Assembly: GCA_947650285.1 (NCBI GenBank)
Contig: CANTFL010001406.1
Location: 248,001-312,000 of the forward strand
Direction of reading: 5' to 3'
DNA length: 64,000 nucleotides
Source: Hyaloperonospora brassicae
Taxonomy: Eukaryota > Oomycota > Peronosporomycetes > Peronosporales > Peronosporaceae
Part shown: piece after piece, positions 1-11,231 of the stretch
How the letters are laid out: every line of letters starts with the position of its first letter
How positions within the stretch are numbered: the first letter of the stretch is position 1
The notes under the pieces: generated by a model
Database searches by the model: none
Seen by the model: the letters and a program-made list of their open reading frames with translations, nothing else
Told to the model about the DNA's origin: nothing
Program-made: the position numbers and the translations under genes

Positions 1-980
1 TCGGCAGGTCGACCCGTGGTCGCACTGCTGGTGGGAAGTCGAAGTCGTGAAGGGTCATCAAGCTGTCACGAGACGGCGTCGTCATCGACGGTGTCAGCGG
101 TAAGTTGTTGGGTCTGGTAGTCCCCACCAGGATAGCTAATCGCTTGCGCATCTTGTTTAAAAGGCTTGTGATGTTGTCGAACCCTAGGTCGAACAAGGTG
201 TGCGGCTCGAACTGGCCCGCCACCATGTTCGCCTCGCGAAGGAGGGTGACTAGCGCTGTGACTGCCTCTGCGAACGTCCGGGGCTGAGGCAGGGGTGACA
301 CCGGTCCCCCTAGCTGACCCAATAACCGGATGGCGAGGACTTTAGCGACGGGGTCACTCTCCAGGAGGGCGACCTGCTTTCGGCGGTGGTAGGCCATCGT
401 GATTGCCTCGTCCGACCAGGCTGGCGGTCCTGTTGGAGCAGGGTACCTCGACTTGGAATTAGCTGGCGCCTTCGTTTTCTCGCGGGTCGGCTTGGACTGG
501 GCGGCCTTGGCGACTTTTGGTGTCGAAAGCCCTGGCTTACCGTGTTTCACGGTTGGCCGATGTTCTGACTCGGTCGATGGTCCTGAGGTGTCAGAACCCA
601 TCGAGTTGGTGTTCCTGGCGCGTTCATCCTGTCTTTCTGCGGCTTGGACGTGGCGGCCGCTGGGGTTTGTTGTTTTTGGGACCATAGCTGTTCGGTTTTC
701 ACCGTCAGCTGATGGTCCTCAGGAGCATGGTAGGTACCATGACCCAGGGCGTCCTCAACGAGGACGTAGGGAGGGTATTTGAGTTTATCTTCGATAATCT
801 CGACCTTAACCATGCTGACCGGACCCCTCCCAAGGTCCGGTCGGCCCTTCGACCCTTTATTTTCGTGTTCGTGTTTCACGGGCGGTCGGTCTTCCAGTGC
901 TTCTTCGGTCTTCTGTTCAACCTTGACCTGAGCGTCTTCTTCATCTTGCGACTCGCGGTGAAATCCCGCGTCTTCCGAAG
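1..980 (-). pseudogene. Gag-like frame of gypsy element G0 (partial, frameshifted)
   Basis: Reading on the minus strand from the primer-binding site towards base 1, a largely open frame encodes an acidic, Lys/Glu/Pro-rich N-terminal part (to about base 547). It then continues one frame over, from about base 590 to the window edge, as a helical segment with the motifs KVLAIRLLGQLGGPVSPLPQ and SLLNKMRKRLAIL. That second half resembles the equivalent part of the G1 copy (2690-3050), so both are the gag N-terminal region of the same retrotransposon family. The change of frame near 550-600 and the cut at the window edge make it a partial, broken copy. The high GC and fewer stops than in G1 suggest a younger copy. 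The gag start codon is not certain. Confidence 0.6.
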
Positions 981-998
981 ATCCGGGCAAGCGCACCA
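981..998 (-). other. Primer-binding site of gypsy element G0
   Basis: On the minus strand the sequence directly after the LTR end (CCACTCCACCACA plus one A) is TGGTGCGCTTGCCCGGAT. It starts with TGG, as expected for pairing with the CCA end of a tRNA. G1 (2207-2223) has the same site with few changes. I cannot name the primer tRNA. Confidence 0.6.
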
Positions 999-999
999 T

Positions 1000-1640
1000 T
1001 GTGGTGGAGTGGGTCGCCAAAATCGATTGGCGTGACTCCAAACCGCCCACTGTGCCGGACTGCCGACTTGAGGAGGGGGTACTCCTATTCCACTTGGATC
1101 TTAAACTCACCTTGTGTACCCGTCGGCTTGGCGGGTATCACTCTTCGGATTACATGGCGATGGAGTTAGATGTCGGTCTTGGTGTGTGTCGACCTTGGGG
1201 GCCCCGAGCGGATATGCTTCAGTCGGGGTCCAGTTAGGGCAGCCACTCGGTCAACTTGGTTGAGAGTGGACTTATAACCAGAGTTCTAAGGGCTAGTAGC
1301 GCCTGGCCTTTGCTTGTCTCAGGGGTGTTAACCGCCTAGCCTTTATGTGGCTCAGGGGTGTCCACCGCCTGGCCTTTATGTATCCTCTCCCTTACCACTA
1401 GGGTATGGAGACCGCTTCCTATAGCGGGATTGAGTTGGGTGGGGGGTGCTACTCTACGAACCTACAGGCCAATATACTTCCTGGGGTTCTATTTGCACTT
1501 GAGTCTTACCAGCACTGTCTATTCAACGGGTGGGCCAAATAGATCCCTGGCCCGGAACAGGTTGGTAGACTTACAAGCTTCTTGGCTCACGAGACGTGTG
1601 GCTTATATCGCAAATTGAGTAGTCTTTAATAATGTCCTAT
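1000..1640 (-). repeat. 5' LTR of gypsy element G0 (outer border approximate)
   Basis: The 3' border at base 1000 is set by the PBS. The U5 part (minus strand, about 1000-1140) aligns with the U5 of the LTRs at 13377-13952 and 24582-25211: shared pieces are a TACACAAGGTGAG stretch, GGAGTACCC, an AGTCGG...CC stretch and the terminal CCACTCCACCACA. Upstream similarity is weaker, so the start (about 1640) is a guess from the ~575-630 bp length of the other LTRs. Confidence 0.5.
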
Positions 1641-1739
1641 CCTTTAAACTCCTTTACTCTATACTTGCCTTACGCCTGGACTCACTATGCTGAGTGGTCA
1701 GGGACGCTTGATCTTGATAGTCCGGGTCGGCCGATGGAT

Positions 1740-1916
1740 GACCAGGTCGGCCCTTGGGTGACCGAGGTCGCCTTGATCGGCCGTACCCACCAAAGGGTGA
1801 CCAGGTCGGCCCTTGGGTGACCGAGGTCGCCTTGATCGGCCGTACCCACCAAAGGGTGACCAGGTCGGCCCTTGGGTGACCGAGGCCGCCTTGGTCGGCC
1901 GTACCTACCGACGAGT
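1740..1916. repeat. 59-bp tandem repeat, three copies
   Basis: A 59-base unit beginning GACCAGGTCGGCCCTTGGGT starts at 1740, 1799 and 1858. The first two copies are essentially identical and the third diverges in its last part. The unit is GC-rich and contains an internal GGTCGGCC-type motif. It lies between the inverted gypsy copies G0 and G1. The apparent open frames across it are a consequence of the repeat. Confidence 0.9.
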
Positions 1917-2079
1917 GTCCCGGTCGACCGACGAGTGGTTGAGAACGATCCGCATTGGTGCCGCTCTCAACGGCTGGAACCCAACGGCCGCTTCTCCTCT
2001 GTGGCTCCTTGGCCTCTAGTCCCTTTCCGATCGCGAGGCCCCTGTCCCTCCGGTCCATCCCTCCTTGAGTCTACCATTT

Positions 2080-2205
2080 CCAGAAAGTTCGCTATACCAC
2101 AGCAACACACACGGAATTGGAGTACCCGATCCATTAGTCGGACGTCCAAGCGCCAGTGGAGAGTTGGGATCGACTTATAAAATGAGCGATTGCCACTCCA
2201 CCACA
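2080..2205 (+). repeat. Truncated 5' LTR of gypsy element G1
   Basis: About 125 bases ending at CCACTCCACCACA (2205) match the last part of the 13377-13952 LTR (shared ACACACGGAAT, GGAGTACCCGATCCATTAG and CAAGCGCCAGTGGA stretches). The remaining ~450 bases expected upstream are absent; unrelated GC-rich DNA lies there instead. So the 5' LTR was cut, probably when the neighbouring sequence was rearranged. Confidence 0.6.
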
Positions 2206-2206
2206 A

Positions 2207-2223
2207 TGGCGCGCGTGCCCGGA
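2207..2223 (+). other. Primer-binding site of gypsy element G1
   Basis: TGGCGCGCGTGCCCGGA lies one base after the LTR end. The same site, with few changes, follows the LTR in G0 and in G2 (TAGTGCGCGTGCCCGGA, where the second base of TGG is mutated). The conserved position and leading TGG fit a full 3'-end tRNA primer. Confidence 0.65.
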
Positions 2224-4558
2224 CCTTCTGGTGACTTGAAATTTCACCGTGAGTCCCTAAGTAAAGAATTGAAAGTCAAGACTGAACCTGGTATGGAAGC
2301 GTTAGAGGCAAAAGTGTCGCCTCCGACGCGTGATTTTAAAGGATCCCCGGATTATCAGAGTATTGGGAGGGGCTCTGATGAAATGAAATTCAAAGAGGGT
2401 GATCGATCAATCGATCTAGAAGATAAACCTCGACCCCCTCCTATGGCCCCTTTGGGAATCACCGCGGATCGTGCTGCAACTCACGATCCGCTGGGTGAAA
2501 ACCCTTCAGCGAAAACGGTACAAAAACTACACAAGACCACTCAGGAAATGTCAAAGAAGACGACTTTAAAGACAGATCGGATTAAGAAAGAAGAGCCCAG
2601 ATTGGATCGACACGATCACGGCGGGAGAGCGATCGTGAAACCGATCAAGTTCGTAGATGCTGCTCTGGATATGAAGCTGGAAGACTAGCAGTTTGATCAA
2701 CTGGCACAGGGATTACATTGGAAGGCGCTCGAGAATCTGCTATCGAGCAACCCCGTGCTACGGATACTGAATCCTAAGCTAATCGGAGAGATAAAAGGCC
2801 CGATATCCTGGACGAAGGTGGCGACTAACGCAGTAGAAGGGATCAGCGCGATCATCCAGCTGTTGCAAGAGGCTGGGCACGCCGCTGGGGCGTTTGGTCC
2901 GGACGAACTGATGGAATGCGATCAGGATCAGGTGAACCATGCGTGTCGATTGCTGAATGAAAAGCTTATCTCTCTGACGGGGAAGTACGACTCCGCGGAT
3001 CAAGGAGTTGCTTTGATAGCCGATGTCCCGAGGGGGTATCATACCGGTTAGTCGCATTATGCCTCGGCGGAATCAGAGATGGATTCAGATGATCAGGTCG
3101 GCATCCAGCTAATGTCTATAGGCCCAAGTGGTGCAACACATCTATGAATTCGAGATGACTCGGTGAAGCTCAACTCGCGATCGAAGGCCACAAGTGCTAA
3201 AGAGCATATGACGACTACTACGCAAGGACTCATGCACACATACCTCGATGAGGCCATGGAAAGATTTTCGCCAAGATCAACGGGAACGATCGTATCAAGC
3301 GATCTATCGTAGTCAAAGGATCAAGCCTGCTAGATCTCATGAAAGATACATCCCCAATGTGGAGATGGAATCAGTGCAGTCGCGCAGCAGTCAACCAAAT
3401 TTTTTCGACCCTGACGACATCGATCCAGATGATTTGGGATAAGAAGATCGTAGACACGCTATGGTAGCTACGACCGAGACGTTGCAAGATGGTGGTGAAT
3501 ATTTAAACGCATTCGGGTGTCGGCGATGAAAGAGATGAAATCAATCAGTGGCAAGGATCGAGATGAAGATCGGGCCAATATCTGGATCAGCAAGGTAAAG
3601 TCGACCTTCTTGCGCGATCAAGCGCCCGATGAGGAGAAGTGTTTGGTGTTCGGAGATCTACTAACAGGACCCGCCGGAAACTGGTATAAAAAACTAGATC
3701 GATCCACTCGAAAGAAGTGGAAGAGATTGCTGGATGAGTTTATGGTACAGTATGGAGGGCAGGGTGTGTCTTTGGCAGACAATAATATCTCGCACGGAAA
3801 GGATCGGATGAAAATCCACAGAAGTATCTGCACCGATAAATGTCGCGGCTAAGCACGCCAAGATTGCAATCAGAAACGAGAGGATGGCCACATTGGACAC
3901 ACGTCGTGAGCATGTGGAACATGTCATTGCCACGTTGGACGATCGCGATCTGTCCAAGCAGCTGACCCTACTTCGATTGGCCGATATCGATGAGTTGGAT
4001 GAGACTTTACGTGCATGCCAAAGGATGGAGAGTCGTCACTTAAAAACGTCGACATGATCAAACAAGTTCCACCAGCGAGCGAATGCCTCCCCGATTGATA
4101 CGTCATCCAAAATGCTCAGGGGGTGAGGGCAATCCGTGAGCGGATCGAAAGTAGCGGATCGGAATCGGACTCGATTGGATCGGATAAAGACAAGGATCGC
4201 CGCCAAGTTTGTGTGACCACTGCATCTGGTCAAGAGTAATTGGACAAGATCATCGTACCTGGCAAAAAAATACTGGTGAAGAAGGGGTACGTGATCGAGG
4301 TGGAAAACCGAAGGCATGCACCCACTGCATAAAACGCGACATGATGATCGTGGATGCTGGCAGAGACTAAAGTATCAGAAGTGCGGTCGCAAAGGGCATC
4401 CATCGGGCAAGTGCTTCTACGTGTGTGCAGCATGTGAAGAGGTACATGAGAATGGGAAATGCCCCATGGAAGTGTTATTAAACTTAATCCGACAGTGGTA
4501 TGTGCCTACTAAGCATGCTGGAATGTTTTCCCCGAAGGTCGAGAAATTTTTAAACTAG
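2224..4558 (+). pseudogene. Gag region of gypsy element G1, broken
   Basis: Three blocks can be read. (1) 2224-3051: an acidic/basic N-terminal region and a helical segment in one frame, interrupted only by a TAG at 2686-2688. The later half matches G0. (2) 3517-3852: a retrotransposon gag core with DRANIWISKVKSTFLRDQAP and LLTGPAGNWYKKLDRSTRKK. (3) 4316-4558: a Cys/His-rich nucleocapsid-like stretch (KCGRKGHPSGKC, VCAACEEVHENGKC). The spaces between are full of stops. Gag would package element RNA in the cytoplasm; this copy cannot make a full product. Confidence 0.75.
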
Positions 4559-4625
4559 GACGATCGCCAGGTTGTAATCTGGCACGAGCCGAGCGTTCTG
4601 GGCTATGCATATATGCATTTGTTGA

Positions 4626-4677
4626 GAAGAAGTCGGATAACCAAGAAGTTCTTTAACTTCTTGGTTATCCGACTTCT
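4626..4677. repeat. Perfect 24-bp inverted repeat (hairpin)
   Basis: Bases 4626-4649 pair without mismatch with 4654-4677 around a 4-base loop (CTTT). The stem contains GTCGGATAACCAAGAAGTT. It interrupts the decayed interval between the gag nucleocapsid and the protease. The perfect arms contrast with the heavily mutated surroundings, so the fold-back is probably younger than the decay around it. Confidence 0.9.
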
Positions 4678-4862
4678 TTTTGGTGCGATCCGATCTCTAA
4701 TATACGTGATCGTTCGAAACGGACCTCTTTATATCAAGTGTGAAGCGAGTGGACTTTTATGCCCGGTCCTCGGTAGAGATGGAGCTCGATCTCACCTTAT
4801 GTGAGTCGAGGGGATACTGGAAGTATTATACTCCGGGAAAATGGTTTAAATAAGCAAAAGCA

Positions 4863-5381
4863 GTGGGCAAAATCAACAATGAGAAAGCCACCTTTCTGTT
4901 TGACTCTGGTGCGGAGATCTCGATCATCGACATTACCTTTGCTCGTAAGTTAGGGTGTGTGATAGATGAGAGTCAAACACAAGAATGTGTTGGGATCGGA
5001 GAGAGTACATATATGACGGTAGGACGGACCAAGACCAAGATCACACTGAACGGATCACTAGTATATATTTTTTTAGTCTGGGTTGGGGATTAAGTAGGTC
5101 AAGAAGCTATACTGGGCATGGGCTTCATGGTTCCTGCAGGTATTCATTTGAATTTGGCCAACGGAACCCTTTGCCTGCCTGATGAAGTACAAATCTGTCT
5201 GGATGGACGAAGACTACCGTACCGATCGAATATATCGTCGGTTAACACGAACGATCAACATATAGACATTGCGGCCGGCAGATCGACGGAAGTCAGGATC
5301 GGCGTCAACCCTCGTTTATCTAAGCTTTGGTTGCGACGTGATGTGGCGTGGATTTCTATCGTGACGGATGTCCCTAAATGA
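4863..5381 (+). pseudogene. Aspartic protease domain of G1, broken
   Basis: The frame 4863-5093 contains ATFLFDSGAEISIIDITFA, a retropepsin active-site motif (DSGA), followed by the IGESTYMTVGRTKTKITL strand region. A frame change near 5090-5120 continues the domain to 5381 (LPDEVQICLDGRRLPY and DVAWISIVTDVP). The enzyme would cleave the Gag-Pol polyprotein. Stops downstream (5382 onward) separate it from the RT. Confidence 0.75.
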
Positions 5382-5835
5382 TTAAGTTCTTGCAGCTTAC
5401 AATTGTAAGCGATCGAGACTTGATCTTAAACTGCGGAGCCCCTTGAGCGTTGTGGATGACAGAAAGTAGGATCCCGCGATCTAAAGGATACGTATCTGTA
5501 AGATAACGCCGGTACATGGAATGGCAGACGGTGGCTTTTCAAGCCACTACAGATCGAGAAGAAGACAAAGCCGAATCCTACACAGGCCCGTTAGTTGATC
5601 ATCCTACGGATGAGAAACCTACCCGGATTTTGATACGTTCAAACGGAAATAAGATGACATCGAGGGTTCTGCAGAGATTGCCTCACTATCTAACCTTAAT
5701 GGTGACTCTAACGAGGAGTTGCAGAACGAATGTACGAGTTGATAGAATAATGAAGACAAGGATGATAGATCGACAATGAGATCGTGTGCGGTCAACGCAG
5801 TGCGGAAGACGCCAGAACATTCGGGTTAAGAGGAC

Positions 5836-6336
5836 ATGGTTGCAGAAGAGGCTATGACACCGAAGGACAACCATAAGATAACTGATCCGCTACAAGGACA
5901 GTACAACTGTCCCCCAGACGGGATCAAGGTTAATGAATGGGAGGTGCATAGCCAGTATACACGACTAGATGACGACGTGAAAGCTGTCACGATCGACGGC
6001 GAAGTAATGGAAAATGATGTACCGGGTGAATCGACATACTACCACGAGGGAGGTGAACTGTTCGCGGAGGATGTGGAACAACACATGGCTGTGCTGCCGG
6101 AGATAACCATACCCACGACCGAGATAACAATAGACGATGTCCAAGTTGGTGATCCTGGAACACTTTTGACGGAAGATGAAGAGGATTTGCGACGAATGAT
6201 ATGGAGGAGTCGTCACCTGTTGATCGGGAAAGGAAATGCATTTCCCCCTGCAGCACGCGGGGTCGTTTTAATATTGATGGGGGAAAGGCGAGGCGAATTG
6301 CTCAGCGTGTACGACCTGTTGCACCAAAATTCGTGA
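5836..6336 (+). pseudogene. Protease-RT linker of G1
   Basis: A 166-codon open stretch, acidic (many D/E), containing DEEDLRRMIWRSRHLLIGKGNAFPPAA. In gypsy polyproteins the segment just before RT has this LRRLIWKRRHWLIGKGNALPPAA-like form, so the last third is the start of the RT region. It has no independent enzymatic motif. The frame breaks at 6336, just before the RT fingers. Confidence 0.55.
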
Positions 6337-6339
6337 GAA

Positions 6340-7071
6340 GTTGGCCGATCTGATAAAAGGCCTATTGTCAGCGAAAATTATCCGACCTTCGACATCGCCG
6401 TGGGCATCACCAATAATCGTGATTATTAAGAAAAATGGAGAAGATATCCGACTGTTTATCGACTATCGACGGGTTAATTAGCTAACATGGCTGATGGTGT
6501 ACCCTATGCCACTTATCAGTAGATTGTTGCAGGACATGGACAAAGCAATGTGGTATTGTTCGCTGGACATGGCGAGTGGATTTTGGGTAGTTGAAATGAC
6601 CGAACGAGCAATATCGATCTCTGCGTTTGTCACGCCGTCAGGTCTGTTTGAATAGTTGTGGATGCCTTTTCGATTGAAGAACGCCCCACAGATTTATCAG
6701 CGTTTGATTGATAATGATCTAAATGGGTATTTCAAGATAAGCGCAGTGAATAATGTGAATGCAACAGATCATCCTACGTTAACTGATGTGTTTAGTAAAG
6801 AAGAGCCGGAAAAGGATCAAGCGCCGTTGGTGCTGGGCAGACGATCTTATATTGACGATATATTGATCTCGGCTTCGTCATGGATATCTTTGTACGACAA
6901 GGTCGAAAGGATATTGATAGCATGCGATTGATGGAATCTGTCAATCAGTCTGACCAAGAGTTTTCGGAGACGGCGTAAAGTGGATTACTTAAGTCATCAG
7001 GTATCATTGGCGGGGTCGGAGGCCAATCGTAAAGATCTAGAATCGCTGGTCAACATTCCTTTACCACAACT
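6340..7071 (+). pseudogene. Reverse transcriptase domain of G1, broken
   Basis: Across several frames the ordered RT motifs are visible: IRLFIDYRRVN (~6450), YPMPLISRLLQDMD (~6500), LDMASGFWVVEMT (~6565), a TAG-interrupted WMPFRLKNAPQIYQRLI (~6660) and the catalytic YIDD at 6848-6859 (SYIDDILISA). The order matches Ty3/gypsy RT. Stops lie at about 6480, 6655 and 6931, so no active enzyme is possible. Confidence 0.85.
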
Positions 7072-7653
7072 TTGCAATCCATGCAATCGTTCCTGGGTAG
7101 CTTGAACTACTACAGTCGTTTTATAAAAGATTTTGCAGTATATGCATCCATGTTGTACGAGTTACGAGAGGTACTTTTTTTCGAGATGAGCCATATAGGA
7201 GATCGTGATGCTATGGCGGGAAGTTGCTATAATAGATTACAAGGAGGAGAACATGATCCAAATGAGCGATCTCGGTGGGAAAGGGCCGCCATTTCATTCA
7301 CTTTGCTGAATTCGAAGATCGCTACAACCCCGATCCTCAAACATTTTGATCCAGATCGACTTCCAGTGATCGTGGTATATGCTAGTAAGCGGGCAGTATC
7401 GGCATCTCTATTGCAAGAATATAACGGCTTATACTGGCCGGTGACATTCACAAGTCGCACACTGAACCCGAATGAAGTTAATTATGGTATAGTGGAGAAA
7501 GATGTATTAGCCCTATTTCGAATATTGGAAGTGTGCTACACCATGGTAGTATCCCGAGAGATCACAGTGCTCACTCGAAGCTCGACATTAGCTTGGCTAG
7601 TTCAATGTTCTGGTCTCAATGGGAGACTGGGAAGATGGGCTGCGCTGCTATAG
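7072..7653 (+). pseudogene. RT connection/RNase H-like segment of G1
   Basis: A 193-codon frame begins with FLGSLNYYSRFIKDFAVYA, the conserved RT thumb/connection motif of gypsy elements, and continues with ATTPILKHFDPDRLPVIVVYA and TFTSRTLNPNEVNYGIVEKD, the RNase-H-like 'tether' block. The minus-strand copy G2 has the same segment at 18579-18830 (GSLKYYRRFIEAFAIYASLL). The frame ends in a TAG just before the next RNase H block. Confidence 0.85.
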
Positions 7654-7839
7654 AATTGGACACTGTAGGTCAAGAGATGTAACGAAGGAGAGGATGAAAT
7701 ACTAGGCGCTCTCGCAGCTAGTATAACTCCGCGAGATGAGATAGATGATATGTTGATTGCAATCGCTCCACAGAAGAAACCTAAACAGTTGGTAACTATG
7801 CTACCTCCCGTAGTAGGTACGGATGAATGCCTGTAATGG

Positions 7840-8328
7840 TTAGTTTCGACGGATCGGCACGGACTAAACGGAACAGCGAGGCATATAGTGCGATCGTGCA
7901 TGCTACCAGAATGGACCATAATCTCAGCCGCTGCGGAATACGCGGCTGATCTGACGGTGAATGCAGCATAATATCGTGGCCTGTTGTTGGGTCTCGATCT
8001 GCTGGACAACCAAACTAGGGGACGAGTCATTATATGTGGTAACTCGAACCTAGTGATCAGGCAAATGCGGGGAGAGATGGATTGTAAAGCGCCCGGGCCA
8101 CAGGTATTGCGTCATAAAGCAATGCAGAAACTTCGGTCTTGGCCAAAACACGAGTTCTTATACATGAAGAGGAAGTGGAACCAAAGCGCGGATCGACTAG
8201 CCAGTGCAGCTCTGCAGCAAGAGATTGGTGTCATTGTGAACTTAAATCAAGATTCGAAAGATTTTATATCCGTCAACCGGCTGCACGAGTTGCTCCTGCC
8301 GGAAAGGAAGGATCGCGAGCGAAAATGA
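7840..8328 (+). pseudogene. RNase H domain of G1
   Basis: The frame reads AAEYAADLTVNAA, a stop, YRGLLLGLDLLDN and then VIICGNSNLVIRQMRGE...CKAPG and KRKWNQSADRLASAALQQE. This is the ribonuclease H fold used by gypsy elements with a second RNase H: E in the helix, an S/N-S-N motif where D is expected, and a final D in SADRLA. An N replaces the usual catalytic D in CGNSNLV. It would degrade the RNA strand of the replication hybrid. Confidence 0.7.
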
Positions 8329-9525
8329 CAGCGATCACACGATCCGCAAGGCGAAGGCGTCAACAACCCGAAGTTTTACAAGAAGAATTAGTGCAGCGAA
8401 TGCGAATGGAGCGGATAAAACAAGCGCAAGAGGAAGAGGGCTGGATCGCCAACCTGAAGAAATATCTTGTAGGCGATCTGACCCAATTTAACGCAGAGGA
8501 TGCAAAATCATGCGCTCAGATTTCTTTAGACTATGAAGTGGACGAAAACGGATTGCTATTCTTCAGCCCTCTATCCGCTAAGGAATCTGATAATCGTATA
8601 GAGGTGGTCCGTCTGGATGTACCGGAATTGTTGCATCTAGATTTTATGCACCATTACCACACCATTATGGAAGGTGGTCACCAGGGGATCGGGAGGACTT
8701 ATCAGCGGATCAGATCAAATTTTCACTGGAGAGGATTGTATCGGAGTATGCAACGTTATGTTGGCAAATGCGTAGACTTTAAAACCGAAAAAGGGTATAC
8801 CCGCGATCTGCGGCAGATCCCCGGTAAACATACAGGCTCCATGCCCATTTCATGTGATCGCGATGGATAATATCCCATCGTTGCCGCGGTCATTTAATGA
8901 AAACACAGAACTGATGCTGTAGATAGATCTTTTCTCAGGATATGTGATCGCGAGAGCAAGTATGTCCAGGATCGCGCAAACGATTGCTGAAGGATATGAA
9001 GAATTTGTAATCAGAGGATTTGAAGCCAGTGAAGTTATACGTCACGACAGGGATCCTGGATCTATGTACGACTTTTTTTGAGCGTTTAATCGGATCGCAG
9101 AGCAAAAGCAACGTGCGACCATGGCGTACCGACCGCAAGCAAATGGAACTGCGAAGCGTATGGTATTGACGTTGACTCGGTAAATTAAGATGTACGTCAC
9201 GGACGTTGAACAGAAAGACTGGGATGCATATGCAGAAATATTGACATTCGCTATGAATACGGCACAAGATCGGATTCGTGTAAACACTCCGTTCTATATA
9301 GTTCATGGCTGGAATCCAAGATCGACATTGGAAGCAACATTACCGTTGGGAAGCACTAAAACACGCAAAGCTGACCCTAGAAGATGGCGATATAACGTCC
9401 AACGTCAATATCCGAGGGCAAGAGCAATAAAAAACGAACGTCTCAAGATCGCGATCCAAGATCGAGCGGATCGCAAGTTTGGCTCTACTTGGACCAATTC
9501 AAAGACGGCTATTCTTGGAAGTTAG
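8329..9525 (+). pseudogene. Integrase of G1, catalytic Glu lost
   Basis: 8340-8870 holds the zinc-binding H2C2 region (LLHLDFMHHYHTIMEGGHQG, HWRGLYRSMQRYVGKCVDFK). 8860-9525 holds the core: LFSGYVIARASMS after the first Asp block, EVIRHDRDPGSMYDFF (second Asp) and MAYRPQANGTAKRMVLTLTR. In that last block the third catalytic residue, normally Glu, is Lys (codon AAG near 9157). Stops at about 8922 and 9181 and a frame change near 8860 confirm it is dead. Integrase joins element cDNA to the chromosome. Confidence 0.85.
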
Positions 9526-9584
9526 CACATATGTGGCACGGACCGTTCCGAGTGGCGTAGTTATGTGGGGAACATGCTGTTCAT

Positions 9585-10007
9585 GTGGTAATGACAGGAA
9601 CTCCATCCCGAATGTTCCCGATAGTGCACGTCTCCAAGTTTAAGCCAGTGTTACAGTTTCCCGATCACCCAGGCAGTGTGCTAGCAACTAACTGTGAGGA
9701 TCGTGTGGATCTCGATGAGTCATTGTTGCCGGAAGATAGTTGGGAAAATAAGTTGGCTGCTGAAGAACATGAAGTGGAGAAAATCTTGGATGTACGATCA
9801 GGACGTAAAACTCGTTATGGTCGAGTGCATCGACAGTTTTTGGTTAAATGGAAGCAAAACGACGATTCGACCTGGATAGACGAGGCGGACCTGAAAAGTG
9901 ACGCGTTGTTGCAAGATTTCGAGTGCAATCGTGCGAGTCAAAACCGTTTGAAGTTATGCAGTCCTATGAGGAGGAAACAGAAGATTAACGGGTTATCGAA
10001 GCGATGA
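9585..10007 (+). pseudogene. Integrase C-terminal chromodomain of G1
   Basis: A 140-codon frame contains PIVHVSKFKPVLQFPD, the integrase C-terminal motif, then a chromodomain: EHEVEKILDVRSGRKTRYGR, HRQFLVKWKQNDDSTW and EADLKSDALLQDFE. Chromodomains on gypsy integrases direct insertion towards particular chromatin marks. G2 has the same domain at 15954-16105. The frame ends in a TGA shortly after the domain; a native C-terminus there is possible. Confidence 0.8.
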
Positions 10008-11231
10008 ACGTTGGAGCATGCTAAACTGTGGATGTGAATTGGTGGAATTTCAATTTTACAAGGAGGTTGCATGAGATGATAGATCGGGGCTATATGTAAA
10101 ATGAGTGGCGATAGCGGATCGAGGAAATCCGATAGCGGTTGAAAAGCCATAGAAAAGAAGCTAATATCAAGATGAGGAACAAGATGAAGTGTCAAGAGAG
10201 ATTATATTGAATTATGGAACCATCTCAATCGAATCCTAGCGATTAAGCAGAAAAGAACGTGCCTGGCAATCGTGCGATCAACAATCCGGGGTTGTCGGCG
10301 ATAGAAGATCGATATTGAGAACGCCAAGGTTCAGCGGTATCTAGCAATCCGGGAGCAGAGATCAAATTGGGGATGCTCTTCGATTTGCGTCCAATGCCAG
10401 GATACCAAGGGGAAACTTCTTTGAAAGAAAGATAGTGTAGAATAAGGGATACAACAGGACGTCCAGATCACAACGACCTGCGATCATGCCTTGCAAAATT
10501 ATCCTTTGGATCGCCATCCTCCGAGGTCCAGCTCGCGATCGACGTTGCTTCCGCTGTTTTTAGAACTGGTCCAGATCAGAATTGCTGGCCCGCTGTTCAC
10601 TGGAATCGAAGATCGCATGCGTCGACTTCCGCAAAGCCTGTCAGTTGCTATCCTCGAACTCCAAGTACAGAGATGCGAGCTGACAGAACCAGCCAGTACG
10701 AGGAAAAGAGATCAGCGCAATTCGACGTTTGGCTATCTCTCAGTGCTCTTGGGCATATAAGGCCGCGATCTGGGCCTGAGATACCAGCCGAGGTATTCAC
10801 TCAGATGTGGGAGGAAGACAACTAGACCATTACCGTTGAGATAAAATAGTTTTTGGACGGGAAAGGTGGCGGTACAGGAAGTCAGGGTCCATCTCCGCGA
10901 CGCTCGTCCAACTAACCTTGAGCGCCGACCATGGACAAACCTGAGTGAAGATCGCGGTACGCGATCTTGATATCCAGGGATCCACTGATCGCGAGAGATC
11001 TTGGCGGGGGCAAGTTATCGTACTCCGCCAGAGACAACACTGGATTGACGTGATCACGGGGCAAATCAAAAGGCGAATATCACCATCTGAGTCACAGGAC
11101 CCTTCTCCGAAAAGGTCTACGCGAGATACCTTGGTCACGGCAGTAATATCAGGATCAACCGAAGGTAAAGGATCGCGCGAAGGGCTCGGCGTGTCTATGA
11201 CGATTAGATCCGGAGAAGGCCCAGCCAAAAG
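10008..11231. other. 3' non-coding part of G1
   Basis: There is no coding signal on the plus strand that continues pol. The start of this interval resembles the G2 sequence past its chromodomain (15.7-15.95 kb, shared GGCTATRTG and ATGAGTGGCGA stretches), so it belongs to the element. GATC/GATCG is very frequent. The open frame on plus 10945-11604 is the shadow of the antisense gene. Confidence 0.5.

Noticed and set aside
386..782. Plus-strand frames up to 127 codons
   Set aside because: They are shadows of the minus-strand gag frame, which has homology to G1; the plus translations show no domain.
2065..2206. Start of gag at the ATG at 2065 or 2182
   Set aside because: The sequence up to 2205 is LTR (also present at 13.9 and 25.2 kb) followed by the PBS, so gag begins later.
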